Shown here: piece after piece, positions 15,699 to 26,416 of the stretch
Layout of the letters: the number at the start of each line of letters is the position of its first letter
Numbering within the stretch: position 1 is the first letter of the stretch
NCBI GenBank assembly: GCA_029269125.1
Contig: JARHXX010000001.1
Location: 1 to 64,000, forward strand
Source: Kiritimatiellaeota bacterium B1221
Lineage (GTDB): Bacteria > Verrucomicrobiota > Kiritimatiellia > SS1-B-03-39 > UBA6053
Direction: 5' to 3'
Length of the DNA stretch: 64,000 bases
Program-made: the position numbers and the translations under genes
Notes under the pieces: generated by a model
What the model saw: only the letters and a program-made list of their open reading frames with translations
Told to the model about the DNA's origin: nothing
Database searches by the model: none

Positions 15699-17509
15699 AC
15701 CGCGTCCTCCTCAATCTCCAAATGATTCAAAATGTACTCCCGACGTTTGGGCGTATTTTTTCCCATGTAAAATTTCAGGATATGCTGCACTTCATTCACA
15801 TCATCAATATGTACCGGTGACAAGCGCATGCCTTCGCTGATAAATTCCCTGAATTCTTTAGGCGAAATCTCCCCCAGTCCTTTAAATCGGGTAATTTCAG
15901 GATTTTTCACTTCCTTGAAGGCCAACACCCGCTCCTCTTCGGTAAAACAATAACGGGTCTCCTTTTTATTCCGCACCCGGAACAGTGGGGTTTCCAAAAT
16001 CATTAAATGCCCCTCCCGCACCAAGGGTTGGAAAAACTTCAAAAAGAAGGTAATCAACAGATTTCGAATATGCATACCGTCGACGTCGGCATCGGTGGCC
16101 AGCACCACTTTCTGATAACGGAGATTCTCCACCGTCTCTTCAATCCGCAAAGCCTGCATTAAATTGTACAGCTCATCATTTTTATAAATCGCATCCCGCT
16201 TTAGTTCCGCCACATTCAGCGGTTTTCCCTTGAGGGTGAAAATCGCCTGGGTGTTGGGATTCCGACAGGACACCATCGATCCGGCCGCGGACTGACCCTC
16301 GGTAATGAAGATCATGGACTCTTCGCCCTTTCCCTTCTCTTTGTCCAAATGCACCCGGCAATCTTTCAACTGGGGAATCCGAATGGAAATCGCTTTGGAT
16401 TTTTCCCGCGCCATCTTTTTGACCGCGTTGATCTCTTTGCGCATCTTCTGCGTTTCTTCAATCTTCAGAAATGCCCTTTCCGCCGCTTTGGGATTCTTAT
16501 GGAGCATGTCCACAATCACATCCCGCACTTCATTCACCAAATCCGAGCGGATCTCCGAATTTCCCAATTTGTTTTTGGTCTGTGATTCAAAAATGGGCTC
16601 CTTCAATCGAATCGCGACCGCGCCGATCAAGCCTTCCCGCACATCATCCCCGTCATATTTCTTTTTCGAAAATTCGTTAAACGCCTTCAGCACCCCTTCC
16701 CGGAATGCACTCAGATGCGTCCCCCCGTCGGCAGTATATTGACCATTGACAAAGGACCAATTCTCCTCCCCGTACAACTGGGCATGGGTCAGCGCAATTT
16801 CCAGCGTTTTACCCTGATAATGCAAGGGCGGGTAAATCGCTTCCGAATCCGATTCCTCCAGAATCAAATCCAGCAACCCCTTCTTGGCTTCCATCTTTTT
16901 GCCGTTGAAGCGCATCACTAACCCGGCATTCAAATAGCTGTAAAACTTTAGGCGGCGGAGAATGTACTCCTCCCGATACTTGAATTTTTTAAAAATCGTA
17001 TCATCCGGACAGAAACTCACCAGGGTGCCATCAGGCTCATCGGTCTTCCCTTGATCTTCACCCACCAAAGCCCCTTTTTCAAAAGTCGCTTCGAAAAACT
17101 TCCCCTCGCGGTAACTGCACACCGTAAAGGTATCCGAAAGCGCATTCACCGCCTTGGTACCCACGCCATTGAGCCCCACCGAAAACTGAAAGACTTCGTC
17201 GTTATACTTCGCCCCGGTATTGATTCGGGATACACAGTCGATCACTTTCCCGTGTGGAATCCCCCGACCATAATCCCGAATGGTCACATCATTCCCGTCC
17301 AATCGAATGTCGATCTGTTTACCAAACCCCATGATGTGCTCATCGATCCCGTTATCCACCACCTCTTTCAGCAGAATATAGATGCCGTCATCATAATGGG
17401 CCCCACTGCCTGTGCGTCCAATATACATCCCCGTTCGAGCCCGGATGTGCTCGATCGAAGATAGCGTTTTAATCTTACTTTCGTCGTAATTGTGCTTCGC
17501 TTTACTCAT
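15695..17509 (-). CDS. parE: DNA topoisomerase IV subunit B (GyrB/ParE family)
   Basis: ATPase subunit of the topoisomerase. The 604 residues include the GHKL ATPase domain (EVVDNGIDEH, RDYGRGIPHG, GLNGVGTKAVNALS), a transducer domain, and the TOPRIM metal site (FITEGQSAAGS, then ATDADVDGMHIRNLL). The C-terminal segment has ITRFKGLGEISPKEF. The length matches ParE rather than the longer proteobacterial GyrB. Upstream of parC with the small bridging ORF. The second type IIA pair (gyrAB) is not in the window, so assignment as topo IV is from length and C-terminal features. Confidence 0.92.
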   Translation of the reverse strand: MSKAKHNYDESKIKTLSSIEHIRARTGMYIGRTGSGAHYDDGIYILLKEVVDNGIDEHIMGFGKQIDIRLDGNDVTIRDYGRGIPHGKVIDCVSRINTGAKYNDEVFQFSVGLNGVGTKAVNALSDTFTVCSYREGKFFEATFEKGALVGEDQGKTDEPDGTLVSFCPDDTIFKKFKYREEYILRRLKFYSYLNAGLVMRFNGKKMEAKKGLLDLILEESDSEAIYPPLHYQGKTLEIALTHAQLYGEENWSFVNGQYTADGGTHLSAFREGVLKAFNEFSKKKYDGDDVREGLIGAVAIRLKEPIFESQTKNKLGNSEIRSDLVNEVRDVIVDMLHKNPKAAERAFLKIEETQKMRKEINAVKKMAREKSKAISIRIPQLKDCRVHLDKEKGKGEESMIFITEGQSAAGSMVSCRNPNTQAIFTLKGKPLNVAELKRDAIYKNDELYNLMQALRIEETVENLRYQKVVLATDADVDGMHIRNLLITFFLKFFQPLVREGHLMILETPLFRVRNKKETRYCFTEEERVLAFKEVKNPEITRFKGLGEISPKEFREFISEGMRLSPVHIDDVNEVQHILKFYMGKNTPKRREYILNHLEIEEDAV

Positions 17510-17708
17510 AGGTCAATCAATAGAAATAATGAAAAAAGATCCGTAACATAGACGGGGCAATCTGTGAACCTTTTCTTCGCAAGACATGCGGCCTTTTTCC
17601 TTCAGACCTGTGCCTTGCGGGCCGTACTGATACAGAGGGCATCAATAAACCCAAGCCCCTGCAAATTGCACCTCGCCTTTGTCTGAAAAGTATGAATAGT
17701 TACAGCAT

Positions 17709-19790
17709 ATGCAATTATTAAAACGATATAGATGGTCTCTTTTATCATTTATAGGAATTTCTCTTCTGTTTGTATCGGCTTACTGCTGGGAAGCGCGACA
17801 GCTACAGGAACAGCTGATCCAGGAAAACCAGGAACGCGCACGTATAACCGATACCGTTTTAAATGCGCAAATCAGTCAGTTGGTACAGCTGCTGCACTCT
17901 TTTTCTCTGCAAAAAAAAATTCCGGATGCCTTGCGTTATCCGGACGCCCCCCTGCCCACCGATCTGGTCGATATGGCTAAAAACTTGATGGTGCTCAATA
18001 ATATCGACCAATTCCGTTTAATACTTCCCAATGGGGATGAACGGCTGCGGGTTGATGATCACGGGCACTTTGCCGGTAAAGAGGATCTACAAAACAAGTA
18101 CAACCGGGACTACTTTCAAGAGGCCATTCAGCTCCCCCCCGGATCCGTGTACATCTCAAAATTTGATTTAAACATGGAGCACCAAAAGCTCGAATCCCCC
18201 ATCAACCCCACCATCAGACTTTCGAATACGATCCAAGGCTCCGATGGTAACCCTCTCGGCTTAATGGTGATGAACATTAAGCTCACCTTCCTGTTTCAAG
18301 AGCTTAAAAACCTCTATCCGGATATTTCCCCCTACTTCCACATGCTGAATGAACAGGGGTTTTTTCTAATTCATCCGAATCCGCAATTCACATGGGGACA
18401 ATATTTTCCTGACCGGGCCCACGCAAACCTTAAAAAAAGAAACCCGGATTTATGGAATGAAATTATCAGCAAAACAGAAGGGTTCCAGAAAGATTCTGAA
18501 GGCATCACCATCTGGAGAAAAGTTAAATTAAACGTTCACAAAGACAACCAGCTCCAAATTGTTCTGGCCCCCCCTTACAAACTGGTTTTATTGAGAATCC
18601 CCAAACCCGTTATCTCCGCGCGATTAGCCCACCTCCGTATTATTGCGCTCGCTTCATACTGCATTTTTTCGTGCGCACTCATCGCTTTATATTGGCTGTT
18701 TGCTGAACGGCGACAGGCACTGAAAATTGCGGAAGAGGCCTTTGATCATGCGGCGATTGGCATGTCCCTTCTCAAAACCGACGGCACATTCATCAAAGTG
18801 AACCATGCGATGACATCACTTATCGGTTACCCGGGATCCAATTTAATCGGCCGCAATTTTGCGGAACTCACCCACCCCGAAGACCTTAAAACCTGTCAAA
18901 ATCTCGTAAAGGATTTGCTTGCGCACAACATCCGGACCTTCGAAGTGGAAAAACGATACCTGCATTCAAATGGTAAGGAAATCTGGGTGCTGCAAACCGC
19001 TACCCTTGTTCAGAATACGAAAGGCGCACCCCTCTACATCATTTCTCAAACCCGTGATTTATCCGATCGCATTCTCCATGAACACCAACTCCTCGAAGCC
19101 AACGAAAGTCTGGAGCGCTCCAACCGGGAACTTGAACAATTTGCCTACGTCGCCTCTCACGATTTACAGGAACCCCTGCGGATGGTTTCGAGCTACACCC
19201 AGCTCCTTGCCCAACGGTATGAAGGACAATTAGACGAAAAAGCGGATAAATATATCGCCTATGCCGTCGATGGCGCAAAGCGGATGCAGACACTCATAAA
19301 TGACCTGCTCAGTTATTCCAGAGTCGGAACCGGTAACGAATCCCTTCAACCCGTCGATTGCGAAAGTGTTATCCGGGATCTCAAACAAACATTTTCAAAA
19401 CTACTGGATGAAACCCAAACCGAACTCACCACCACCCAGCTCCCCGTCGTGCAGGCCAGACGAACCGAATTGACTCAAGTTTTCCAAAATCTGATTCATA
19501 ACGCCATCAAATTTAGCGGGGCGGCCCCACCTCAGGTGGAAATCTCCGCCCGTCGGGACCAAAACCACTGGCTCATATCCGTCAAAGACCATGGGATAGG
19601 TATTGACCCTCAATACCACGAAAGAATTTTCACCATCTTTCAACGCCTCCACAAGCGGGATTCATATCAAGGAAGTGGCATCGGCCTTTCGATTGTAAAA
19701 AAAATAGTGGAAGACCATGGCGGACGTATTCAAATTGAATCCCAACTGAATCAGGGTGCCACCTTTACCTTTTCATTTCCCGCCGCCTAA
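17709..19790 (+). CDS. Membrane PAS sensor histidine kinase
   Basis: 693 residues. A transmembrane helix at about 10-28, an extracytoplasmic sensor region of about 270 residues (Cache-like by size and position), a second helix near 305-328, a PAS domain (about 340-455), a DHp helix pair with the phospho-acceptor His484 (ASHDLQEPL) and a HATPase domain with HNAIKF (N box), DHGIGIDPQY and GSGIGLSIVKK. The kinase core resembles the Cph1-type group. It is the first of three genes in the same direction; a Rcp1-like response regulator follows after 32 bases and is its likely partner. The sensed signal is unknown. Confidence 0.9.
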   Translation: MQLLKRYRWSLLSFIGISLLFVSAYCWEARQLQEQLIQENQERARITDTVLNAQISQLVQLLHSFSLQKKIPDALRYPDAPLPTDLVDMAKNLMVLNNIDQFRLILPNGDERLRVDDHGHFAGKEDLQNKYNRDYFQEAIQLPPGSVYISKFDLNMEHQKLESPINPTIRLSNTIQGSDGNPLGLMVMNIKLTFLFQELKNLYPDISPYFHMLNEQGFFLIHPNPQFTWGQYFPDRAHANLKKRNPDLWNEIISKTEGFQKDSEGITIWRKVKLNVHKDNQLQIVLAPPYKLVLLRIPKPVISARLAHLRIIALASYCIFSCALIALYWLFAERRQALKIAEEAFDHAAIGMSLLKTDGTFIKVNHAMTSLIGYPGSNLIGRNFAELTHPEDLKTCQNLVKDLLAHNIRTFEVEKRYLHSNGKEIWVLQTATLVQNTKGAPLYIISQTRDLSDRILHEHQLLEANESLERSNRELEQFAYVASHDLQEPLRMVSSYTQLLAQRYEGQLDEKADKYIAYAVDGAKRMQTLINDLLSYSRVGTGNESLQPVDCESVIRDLKQTFSKLLDETQTELTTTQLPVVQARRTELTQVFQNLIHNAIKFSGAAPPQVEISARRDQNHWLISVKDHGIGIDPQYHERIFTIFQRLHKRDSYQGSGIGLSIVKKIVEDHGGRIQIESQLNQGATFTFSFPAA

Positions 19791-19822
19791 AAAAGTAAGC
19801 CCCCATACCCACTGACCAGAAT

Positions 19823-20257
19823 ATGACGCCCACAATAAAACTTTTGTTAATTGAAGATAACCAGGCCGATGTCGATTTAATCATAGAAAATTTAAACGGC
19901 TCCAAACTCCTCAACCACTTATCCGTCGTCAGTGACGGAATTGAGGCCATGCGCTTCCTCAACCGACAGGAGGAATATTCGGATGCCCCCACCCCCGATC
20001 TAATTCTCCTCGATTTAAATATCCCCCTCAAAGCAGGATTTGATGTGCTTGCAGAAATTAAATCCAACGAAAAGCTCGCACGCATACCGGTTGTGATTCT
20101 CACCTCATCCCAGGCGGAGGAAGATGTCTTACGATCATACGAATTACATGCCAATGCCTACGTGACCAAACCGCTTGATTTAATGGGCTTTGCCGAAATC
20201 GTGCAGGGTATAGAAAACTTCTGGTTTTCCGTGGTGAAATTCCCCCCACTGGAATGA
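19823..20257 (+). CDS. Single-domain response regulator, Rcp1-like
   Basis: 144 residues, only a receiver domain. Acidic residues EDNQAD at the start, phospho-acceptor Asp64 in LILLDLNIP, the Thr/Ser of VVILTSSQ, and the lysine of YVTKPLD are present. The C-terminal tail (GIENFWFSVVKFPP) is characteristic of the Rcp1 group that works with Cph1-like kinases. No DNA-binding or other output domain, so it may pass phosphate on or bind a target protein. Sits between two kinases, suggesting a phosphorelay. Confidence 0.92.
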   Translation: MTPTIKLLLIEDNQADVDLIIENLNGSKLLNHLSVVSDGIEAMRFLNRQEEYSDAPTPDLILLDLNIPLKAGFDVLAEIKSNEKLARIPVVILTSSQAEEDVLRSYELHANAYVTKPLDLMGFAEIVQGIENFWFSVVKFPPLE

Positions 20258-20339
20258 GCTCGAAACAATCCCCATTTTTAAAATTATCTTCACTTTACGC
20301 TCTTCTCTCTTATAGTTTCGGAAAACAGCTATTGATCTC

Positions 20340-22580
20340 ATGAATACATTTACCCCATCTTTACGCGCACTCCTCGTTGAAGATAATCCAGCAGACGCGG
20401 ATCTGGTTATCGAAAGTGCTGGCTTTGAAGTCCATCGAACCGTGAATTTTGAAGTAGAAGAAGATCTCGCCTCCGCATTAACCGCGATTCAGAAGAATCC
20501 ACCTGATATCGTTTTATTGGACCTGGGGCTACCGGATAGTCAAGGGATCCCGACCTTCGAAAAATTACACCAGGCTTATCCCGATATTCCGGTAATCGTT
20601 CTCACCGGCAACCATGATACCAATCTGGCCATCAAATGTATCGAACTGGGAGCACAAGATTTTCTCGCCAAAGGCAAAACCGAACATTTTATCAGTGGCG
20701 CCATTCACAATACCGTCGCCCGGGCACGTACCCAACGCGCACTCAACGAATCACGTAGAAATCTCCAGGGCATGATCGAAGACAGCCCGGATGCCATTTT
20801 GGTTTTAGACAAATCCCATTATGTCCTCTTCGCAAATGAAGTGGCTTCGCACCTCCTCGGCGAACAGGCAGATATTGGACAAAGCATCCAGATCCCCCTG
20901 GCGGAAAACACCCTTCAGGAATTCGAAATTCGCCCCCCCGACAGCCCTCCCGCAATCGTGGAGGTCCGGATGGGAAACACCTCCTGGTACGGTGCACCAG
21001 CCTATATTTTAACCTTAACCGACATCACCAACCGCCGCCAAACGGAAAAAGAAAAAGAACGTCTACTCGCAGCCATCGAACAGATCGAGGACACCGTTAT
21101 CGTCATCCATTTGGATGGAACCATCGAGTATGTAAACCCCGCCTTCAAAAAAACCAGCGGATATGATCCTGAAGATATACTCGGACAATCCATTAGCCAG
21201 CTCTTCGGGGATGAAGAGCATCCCGAAATGTTTGCCCAACTCCAGGAGACCCTGAAGGCAGGGAAGGTGTGGCGGGGCCGCATAGAACAAAAATGCAAAA
21301 ACGGAACTTCCTACACGGTCGAATCCACAATTTCTCCGGTGAGCGGTCAGGATGGGAAACTGATAAATTTTGTGGCCGTCAATCGGGATATTACCGATCA
21401 TCTCCGCATCCAGAACGAAAAAAACACCCTGCAAGAACAATTGGTCCAATCACAAAAACTCGAATCCGTGGGCCGGCTCGCAGCCGGCATCGCCCACGAT
21501 TTCAACAATATGCTAAGTGTGATTCTGGGCTATGCGCAAATTATTCAGTGCAGAATCAAAAAAGACACCCCCTTGTATAATGAAGTCAAACACATCGAGG
21601 ATGCAGCTCAGCGCTCTGCGGTCCTGACCCGGCAACTTCTCGCATTCAGTCGCAGACAAACCCTGCAAATGAGTGCCACGGAACTAAACAAAATTGTTCT
21701 GGGAATTGAACCCATGCTCCGCAGAGTGATTGCCGAAAATATTGAATTGAAATTTAAACTTACTTCATCGACCACCCGGGTGATTGTCGATCCGGCCCAA
21801 ATGGAACAAGTAATCATGAATTTGGTTGTGAATGCCAAAGACGCCATGCCCAGAGGCGGCATCATTCTCATTGAATCAAAACTGATTGAGGTGGATAAAG
21901 CGTATACCAAGTGGCAACCCGATCTTCCGATCGGGCATTATGTGCAACTCGTTATCACCGATAACGGCTGCGGCATCTCTCCCGATTTAATCGAAAACAT
22001 CTTCGAACCCTTCTTCACCACCAAAGAAGTTGGAGACGGCACCGGCCTGGGGCTTTCAATGGTTTACGGCATTATCAAACAATGTGAAGGCAGCATTCAG
22101 GCATACTCCGAAATGGGTCGCGGCACTGCTTTCAAAATCTTCCTCCCCTTATCCTGCGAAGAAAGCCTCCCCGAAATCACCACGCCAACGCTCCTCCCCC
22201 CCCAATCAGAAAAACAATATCATATTCTGGTAGTGGAAGATGAAAAATTCATTCGGAATTTAATGGCCACCCTCATTCCGCAGATGGGACATCAGGTGAC
22301 CGTCGCATCGAGTGGCAGGGAGGCCTTGCGGCTTATCGAAGATCAAAAATTCATCCCGGATCTATTAATTACTGATGTGGTGATGCCGAATATGAGCGGA
22401 ATCGATTTGATCGCTCAAGCCCGGAAACTCATCCCCAATCTAAAATACCTTTATATGTCCGGGTATACAGATCACAGTATCGCCACCCATGGGACCCTCG
22501 AACCGGGAAGCCCCTTTATTCACAAACCCTTCACCCTCTCAGAACTCACCACAAAAGTGGAAGAGTTAACCTCAGCGTAA
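20340..22580 (+). CDS. Soluble hybrid histidine kinase (REC-PAS-PAS-HK-REC)
   Basis: 746 residues without a membrane segment. An N-terminal receiver domain ([25 protein letters not shown]), two PAS domains (about 137-225 and 240-360), a DHp with His386 in [20 protein letters not shown], HATPase ([32 protein letters not shown]), and a C-terminal receiver with Asp679 in [13 protein letters not shown]. Receivers at both ends suggest a multistep relay in which the preceding regulator or membrane kinase feeds the first receiver. A hairpin terminator-like structure follows. Confidence 0.92.
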   Translation: MNTFTPSLRALLVEDNPADADLVIESAGFEVHRTVNFEVEEDLASALTAIQKNPPDIVLLDLGLPDSQGIPTFEKLHQAYPDIPVIVLTGNHDTNLAIKCIELGAQDFLAKGKTEHFISGAIHNTVARARTQRALNESRRNLQGMIEDSPDAILVLDKSHYVLFANEVASHLLGEQADIGQSIQIPLAENTLQEFEIRPPDSPPAIVEVRMGNTSWYGAPAYILTLTDITNRRQTEKEKERLLAAIEQIEDTVIVIHLDGTIEYVNPAFKKTSGYDPEDILGQSISQLFGDEEHPEMFAQLQETLKAGKVWRGRIEQKCKNGTSYTVESTISPVSGQDGKLINFVAVNRDITDHLRIQNEKNTLQEQLVQSQKLESVGRLAAGIAHDFNNMLSVILGYAQIIQCRIKKDTPLYNEVKHIEDAAQRSAVLTRQLLAFSRRQTLQMSATELNKIVLGIEPMLRRVIAENIELKFKLTSSTTRVIVDPAQMEQVIMNLVVNAKDAMPRGGIILIESKLIEVDKAYTKWQPDLPIGHYVQLVITDNGCGISPDLIENIFEPFFTTKEVGDGTGLGLSMVYGIIKQCEGSIQAYSEMGRGTAFKIFLPLSCEESLPEITTPTLLPPQSEKQYHILVVEDEKFIRNLMATLIPQMGHQVTVASSGREALRLIEDQKFIPDLLITDVVMPNMSGIDLIAQARKLIPNLKYLYMSGYTDHSIATHGTLEPGSPFIHKPFTLSELTTKVEELTSA

Positions 22581-22594
22581 CTTGCATCCATCCC

Positions 22595-22629
22595 GTCAGA
22601 TGCGGCGACCTTTTCAGTCGCCCTCTGAC
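22595..22629 (+). terminator. Probable terminator between the hybrid kinase gene and smc
   Basis: Stem GTCAGA / TCTGAC enclosing GGCGAC / GTCGCC with an internal bulge and a 7-base loop, followed on the plus strand by TTTATTC. It lies in the gap between the convergent kinase and smc genes and may serve both. Confidence 0.5.
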
Positions 22630-22630
22630 T

Positions 22631-25600
22631 TTATTCAGCTTCTACTTCGTCTAAAGGGGGCAACTGCTTGGATTTCCGCACATCCGCGATATCTTTATCG
22701 TGATCCGTTAATTTCACCGAAACCACTTTGGACACCCCTTTGTGCTCCTGGGTAATGCCATAGAGTACATCTGCAGCCGACATGGTTTTCTGGTTATGCG
22801 TAATCACAATGAACTGTGAATCCTTTACAAAGGACTGAACCAAACTCACAAAGCGGCCAATATTCGCATCATCCAAAGCCGCATCCAATTCGTCCAGAAT
22901 ACAGAAAGGACTGGGCTTCACAGTATAAAGAGCAAACAGTAGCGCCACCGCGGTCATCGTCCGTTCACCACCGGAAAGCAGACTGATCACCTGAGGTTTT
23001 TTACCGGGAGGTTTCGCCACAATATCAATCCCGGATTCAAGCACGTCTTCTTCATCCACCAATTCAAGAAAAGCTTCCCCACCCCCGAAGAGTTGTTTGA
23101 ACATTTCTTGAAAATGCGTGTTCACCAAGTGGAAGGTTTTATTAAACATCTCGGTGGTGGTTTCATTGATGCTATGAATACTTTCCAACAAAATCTTTTT
23201 GGCTTCCACCAAATCTTCCTGTTGTGCCATCAGGAACTGATAGCGGTCTTCCTGTTCGGTATACTCTTCTATCGCCACCATGTTGACCGGCCCCATAGAC
23301 TCCAGCTTGTTTTTCATGGACTCCACCGTACGTTCCAAATCAGACCAGTCCGGCGCTTCCCCATTCTCCCATTCAGGCTCTTCACTTTTATGAATTTCCT
23401 GAATGCTCACATGATAAGCCTCGGTCACCCGCTGAACCAAATTCTCCAATCTCACCCGACGCTGAGCCAAATCCACATCCAGATTCCCCGCTTCGCCCGT
23501 CAACTTTTCGATGCGCAACCGCTTTTCGCGGAGCGCCTGCTCCTCCTTGCGCAACCGTTCTGAACGCTCGGTGCGAGCCTCCCTCTCCTGTTCAATCTCC
23601 CCGTTTTTCTGGGTCAACTGCACTTCCAAAGGTTCAATTTTGGATTGAGCGGATTGCATTTCCTCCTGCAGATTCAATACCCGTTGTTCGTAGGTGTTGA
23701 TACCTTCATTCCGCTCCTTCACCGTGGTTTCCAACTCGTGAATCCGCTCCTGCAAATTCTGTTGCTGACGTTGCAACAGCTCTACTTTCTGACGGTGTTC
23801 CGCAAATTTAATCCGCTGATCCGTAGTCGACTTCAGCCCCACATTCCGCGCTTCCTCCGCAGCGTCAAAAGCCTGGGCCGCCGCTTCAATTTCCGCCTTT
23901 AAGGTGTCCTGACTGGCACGGGCGGCCTCCATCTCTTCCACCATTTGATGACGCTCCGCATCCGAAGCCGAATGCGTCTCATTCAGGGTGGCCAATTGAT
24001 TGCTCAACTGTTTCAAACGAACCTGCCCCTGATCCATTTCCAATTTGGCATTCCGCAACTCGGCCTCTAATCCGGCCAATTCACGGTTCACCGCCTGCAT
24101 TTCCTCACGGGCCGCCCGCAGACGTTCCTGCAGCTGACTTTCTTCCCCCTGTGCAGCTTCCAGGGCCGCGCGCAAATCTTCCGTGGTTTCAGTTTCCCGG
24201 TTAAGAGACTGCTCTGTTTCAGTAATTCGTGCCTGCAAAGCCAGAGGGTTTCCCTGATCCTGATCCCCGGAATAAACCTCCATGGACCCATCCCCCCTTA
24301 AAATATGACCCTCAGGACTCACAAAGACCTGACCCGGCCCCGGGAGCCCTGCAGATTCAAGGTTCGGCACCCAACGTACATTCTGAAAAAGCCGGTTCAC
24401 CAATGGCTGTACTTCCGCGGAAGATTTCACCCTCTCTAAAAAGAGTTCGCCGGGACCGTCCACCGGACTGCCGCTTTCCTCCACCCCCCCAATGGCCAAA
24501 ATTCTCGCAGAGCCTAGTTCCTGCCCCGCCAACACATCATGAATGGCCTGTAATTGAGAGACGTCCTTCACCAGCACCGCATCAATCGTGCTCCGCAACA
24601 GGGACTCCAAAGCTTTTTGGGATTTTTTATCCGTACGAATTTTCTGAGCCAAAGCCCCCACAATCCATTTCCGATCCAATCCCGCAAACTCATCTTTGGA
24701 TAACAATGCCCGCGCACCCGCCGGAAATTGTTCCTGCTCCGCTTCCTGATTCCGCAAAACTTCCAAACGGGCTTTAAGCCCCGCAACCGTTTTGTCCATC
24801 TCCCCCAAAGCCTGACGCTTTTCTTTTACCGAAGAACCTTGCTCCTGCTGCTGCTGCACCCCTTTTTCCACCCGGGCACGCAGGGCTTGCTCACGGGTTT
24901 GCAGTCCTTCAACCTTGCTGGTCAAATCCCTGACTTTATCCTGACGCCCCCCCTCAAGATTTTCCAGCTCCGAAATGCCTTCCCGCAAACGCTCCTGTTG
25001 AACCATCCGACCGCGTTCCCGCTGTTCAAAATCACGGATTTTCCCTTGTGCACGGTTGGCCGCCTGCTCAAACTGGTTAAGTTTATTTCGCTTTTCCCGT
25101 AATTTTTCACGTAATTCAGAAGAAGTAACTTCCAAATGCTTCACTTCATCCTGCCGGGCCTGCAAGGCGGATTCGGCCTCTTCTTTCAGTCCCTTGGCTT
25201 CCGATAACGCTTTGCCGCTTTCTTCCAGATTTTGACGATGCTGCTCCAAACGACTTTGCGCCTCTTCGGCATCCCGACTGTCACGATTGGCATAGGATTT
25301 CATTTCCTGTATCCGCTCGCCATTCACCCGTACGGATTCCTTTGCCTGATGTAATTCATTGCGAATTCCAACCGCGGCTTCCATTTTATCCGCAATCACC
25401 TTGTCCACGGTCTCAAGTTCTTCCCGAAGCGTACTGATGCCCATCTCTTCATTTTCAATATCCGTGCGCCCCTTTTCAACCGCCTGATGAAGTTCATCCA
25501 ATTTTACTTCCCGGTCCCCAATCGCCTCTTGCATTTCCATCAGACGATGCCGGCTCAGCCACATATCCTGCCCGCGTAAACGGGTTTGAATTTCCTGATA

Positions 25601-26242
25601 ACGACGCGCCTTCCCCGCCTGACGCTGCAAAGAAACCATACGCCGTTTCACCTCCCGGATCACATCATCCAAACGCAATAAGTTCTGATCCGTCCGATCC
25701 AATTTCGCCAAGGCCTCCCGGCGGTCCGCCTTGAATTTGGTAATACCACTGGCCTCTTCAAACACCATCCGGCGATCTTCCGGACGTGAACTTAAAATCT
25801 GGTCAATTTTCCCCTGTTCCAGAATCGAATAACTGTTCCGCCCCACGCCGGTGTCCATAAATAAACGATGAATATCCCGTAACCGGCAAGGCTGCTTGTT
25901 CAGATAATATTCACTGTCCCCACTCCGGAACAAACGACGGGTAATGGTCACTTCATGAAAGTCCGTTTTTAAAACATCTTCACATTCGGCCATCGTCAGG
26001 GACACTTCCGCCATATTGGTCGGTTTATACCCATCCGCCCCGTTGAAAATCACATCCATCATCTTGCCGCCCCGCAGCGCCTTCGCACTCTGCTCCCCCA
26101 ATACCCAGCGTACCGCATCCGCAATATTGCTCTTTCCACAGCCATTCGGCCCCACAATCGAGGTCATACCCGGCAGGAAGTTCATTACCGTCTTTTCGGC
26201 AAAACTTTTAAAACCTAGAAATTCAACTTTTTTCAGATACAT
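22631..26242 (-). CDS. smc: Chromosome segregation protein SMC
   Basis: Large ATPase that, as a dimer, organises and segregates the chromosome. 1203 residues, normal for bacterial SMC. Walker A in IVGPNGCGKSNIADAVRWVL (about 30-49) with GEQSAKALRGGKM, a long N-terminal coiled coil (about 170-500), a hinge near 510-670 (AGARALLSKDEFAGLDRK, ILRGDGSMEV), a second coiled coil to about 1050, then LSGGERTMTAVALLFAL and the Walker B FCILDELDAALDDAN. The ScpA/ScpB partners are not in the window. Stands alone on the minus strand. Confidence 0.97.
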   Translation of the reverse strand: MYLKKVEFLGFKSFAEKTVMNFLPGMTSIVGPNGCGKSNIADAVRWVLGEQSAKALRGGKMMDVIFNGADGYKPTNMAEVSLTMAECEDVLKTDFHEVTITRRLFRSGDSEYYLNKQPCRLRDIHRLFMDTGVGRNSYSILEQGKIDQILSSRPEDRRMVFEEASGITKFKADRREALAKLDRTDQNLLRLDDVIREVKRRMVSLQRQAGKARRYQEIQTRLRGQDMWLSRHRLMEMQEAIGDREVKLDELHQAVEKGRTDIENEEMGISTLREELETVDKVIADKMEAAVGIRNELHQAKESVRVNGERIQEMKSYANRDSRDAEEAQSRLEQHRQNLEESGKALSEAKGLKEEAESALQARQDEVKHLEVTSSELREKLREKRNKLNQFEQAANRAQGKIRDFEQRERGRMVQQERLREGISELENLEGGRQDKVRDLTSKVEGLQTREQALRARVEKGVQQQQEQGSSVKEKRQALGEMDKTVAGLKARLEVLRNQEAEQEQFPAGARALLSKDEFAGLDRKWIVGALAQKIRTDKKSQKALESLLRSTIDAVLVKDVSQLQAIHDVLAGQELGSARILAIGGVEESGSPVDGPGELFLERVKSSAEVQPLVNRLFQNVRWVPNLESAGLPGPGQVFVSPEGHILRGDGSMEVYSGDQDQGNPLALQARITETEQSLNRETETTEDLRAALEAAQGEESQLQERLRAAREEMQAVNRELAGLEAELRNAKLEMDQGQVRLKQLSNQLATLNETHSASDAERHQMVEEMEAARASQDTLKAEIEAAAQAFDAAEEARNVGLKSTTDQRIKFAEHRQKVELLQRQQQNLQERIHELETTVKERNEGINTYEQRVLNLQEEMQSAQSKIEPLEVQLTQKNGEIEQEREARTERSERLRKEEQALREKRLRIEKLTGEAGNLDVDLAQRRVRLENLVQRVTEAYHVSIQEIHKSEEPEWENGEAPDWSDLERTVESMKNKLESMGPVNMVAIEEYTEQEDRYQFLMAQQEDLVEAKKILLESIHSINETTTEMFNKTFHLVNTHFQEMFKQLFGGGEAFLELVDEEDVLESGIDIVAKPPGKKPQVISLLSGGERTMTAVALLFALYTVKPSPFCILDELDAALDDANIGRFVSLVQSFVKDSQFIVITHNQKTMSAADVLYGITQEHKGVSKVVSVKLTDHDKDIADVRKSKQLPPLDEVEAE

Positions 26243-26387
26243 GCTTTTACACTCTCGATTCTACAAATAGGGCCCCGTTTACATACAGAGTTTTGCGGTG
26301 AAAACAACTCAAAGACCGACAAGGAGATTCGTCCACACTATCATGTGTAAAATTCCGCTTACAACTACAATATCTTGTGGTTTTCCC

Positions 26388-26405
26388 AATCGAAATCGAA
26401 ATCAA
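26388..26405. repeat. Short hexamer array (AATCGA x2, AATCAA)
   Basis: Three units of the same hexamer family as at 8116-8151, in the 174-base gap between smc and the YceH-like gene. Confidence 0.55.
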
Positions 26406-26416
26406 AAAAAACGCAT

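Noticed and set aside
17640-17708. Promoter TTGCAC...TATGAA before the kinase gene
   Set aside because: Spacing of 19 bases and weak boxes; cannot be told from chance.
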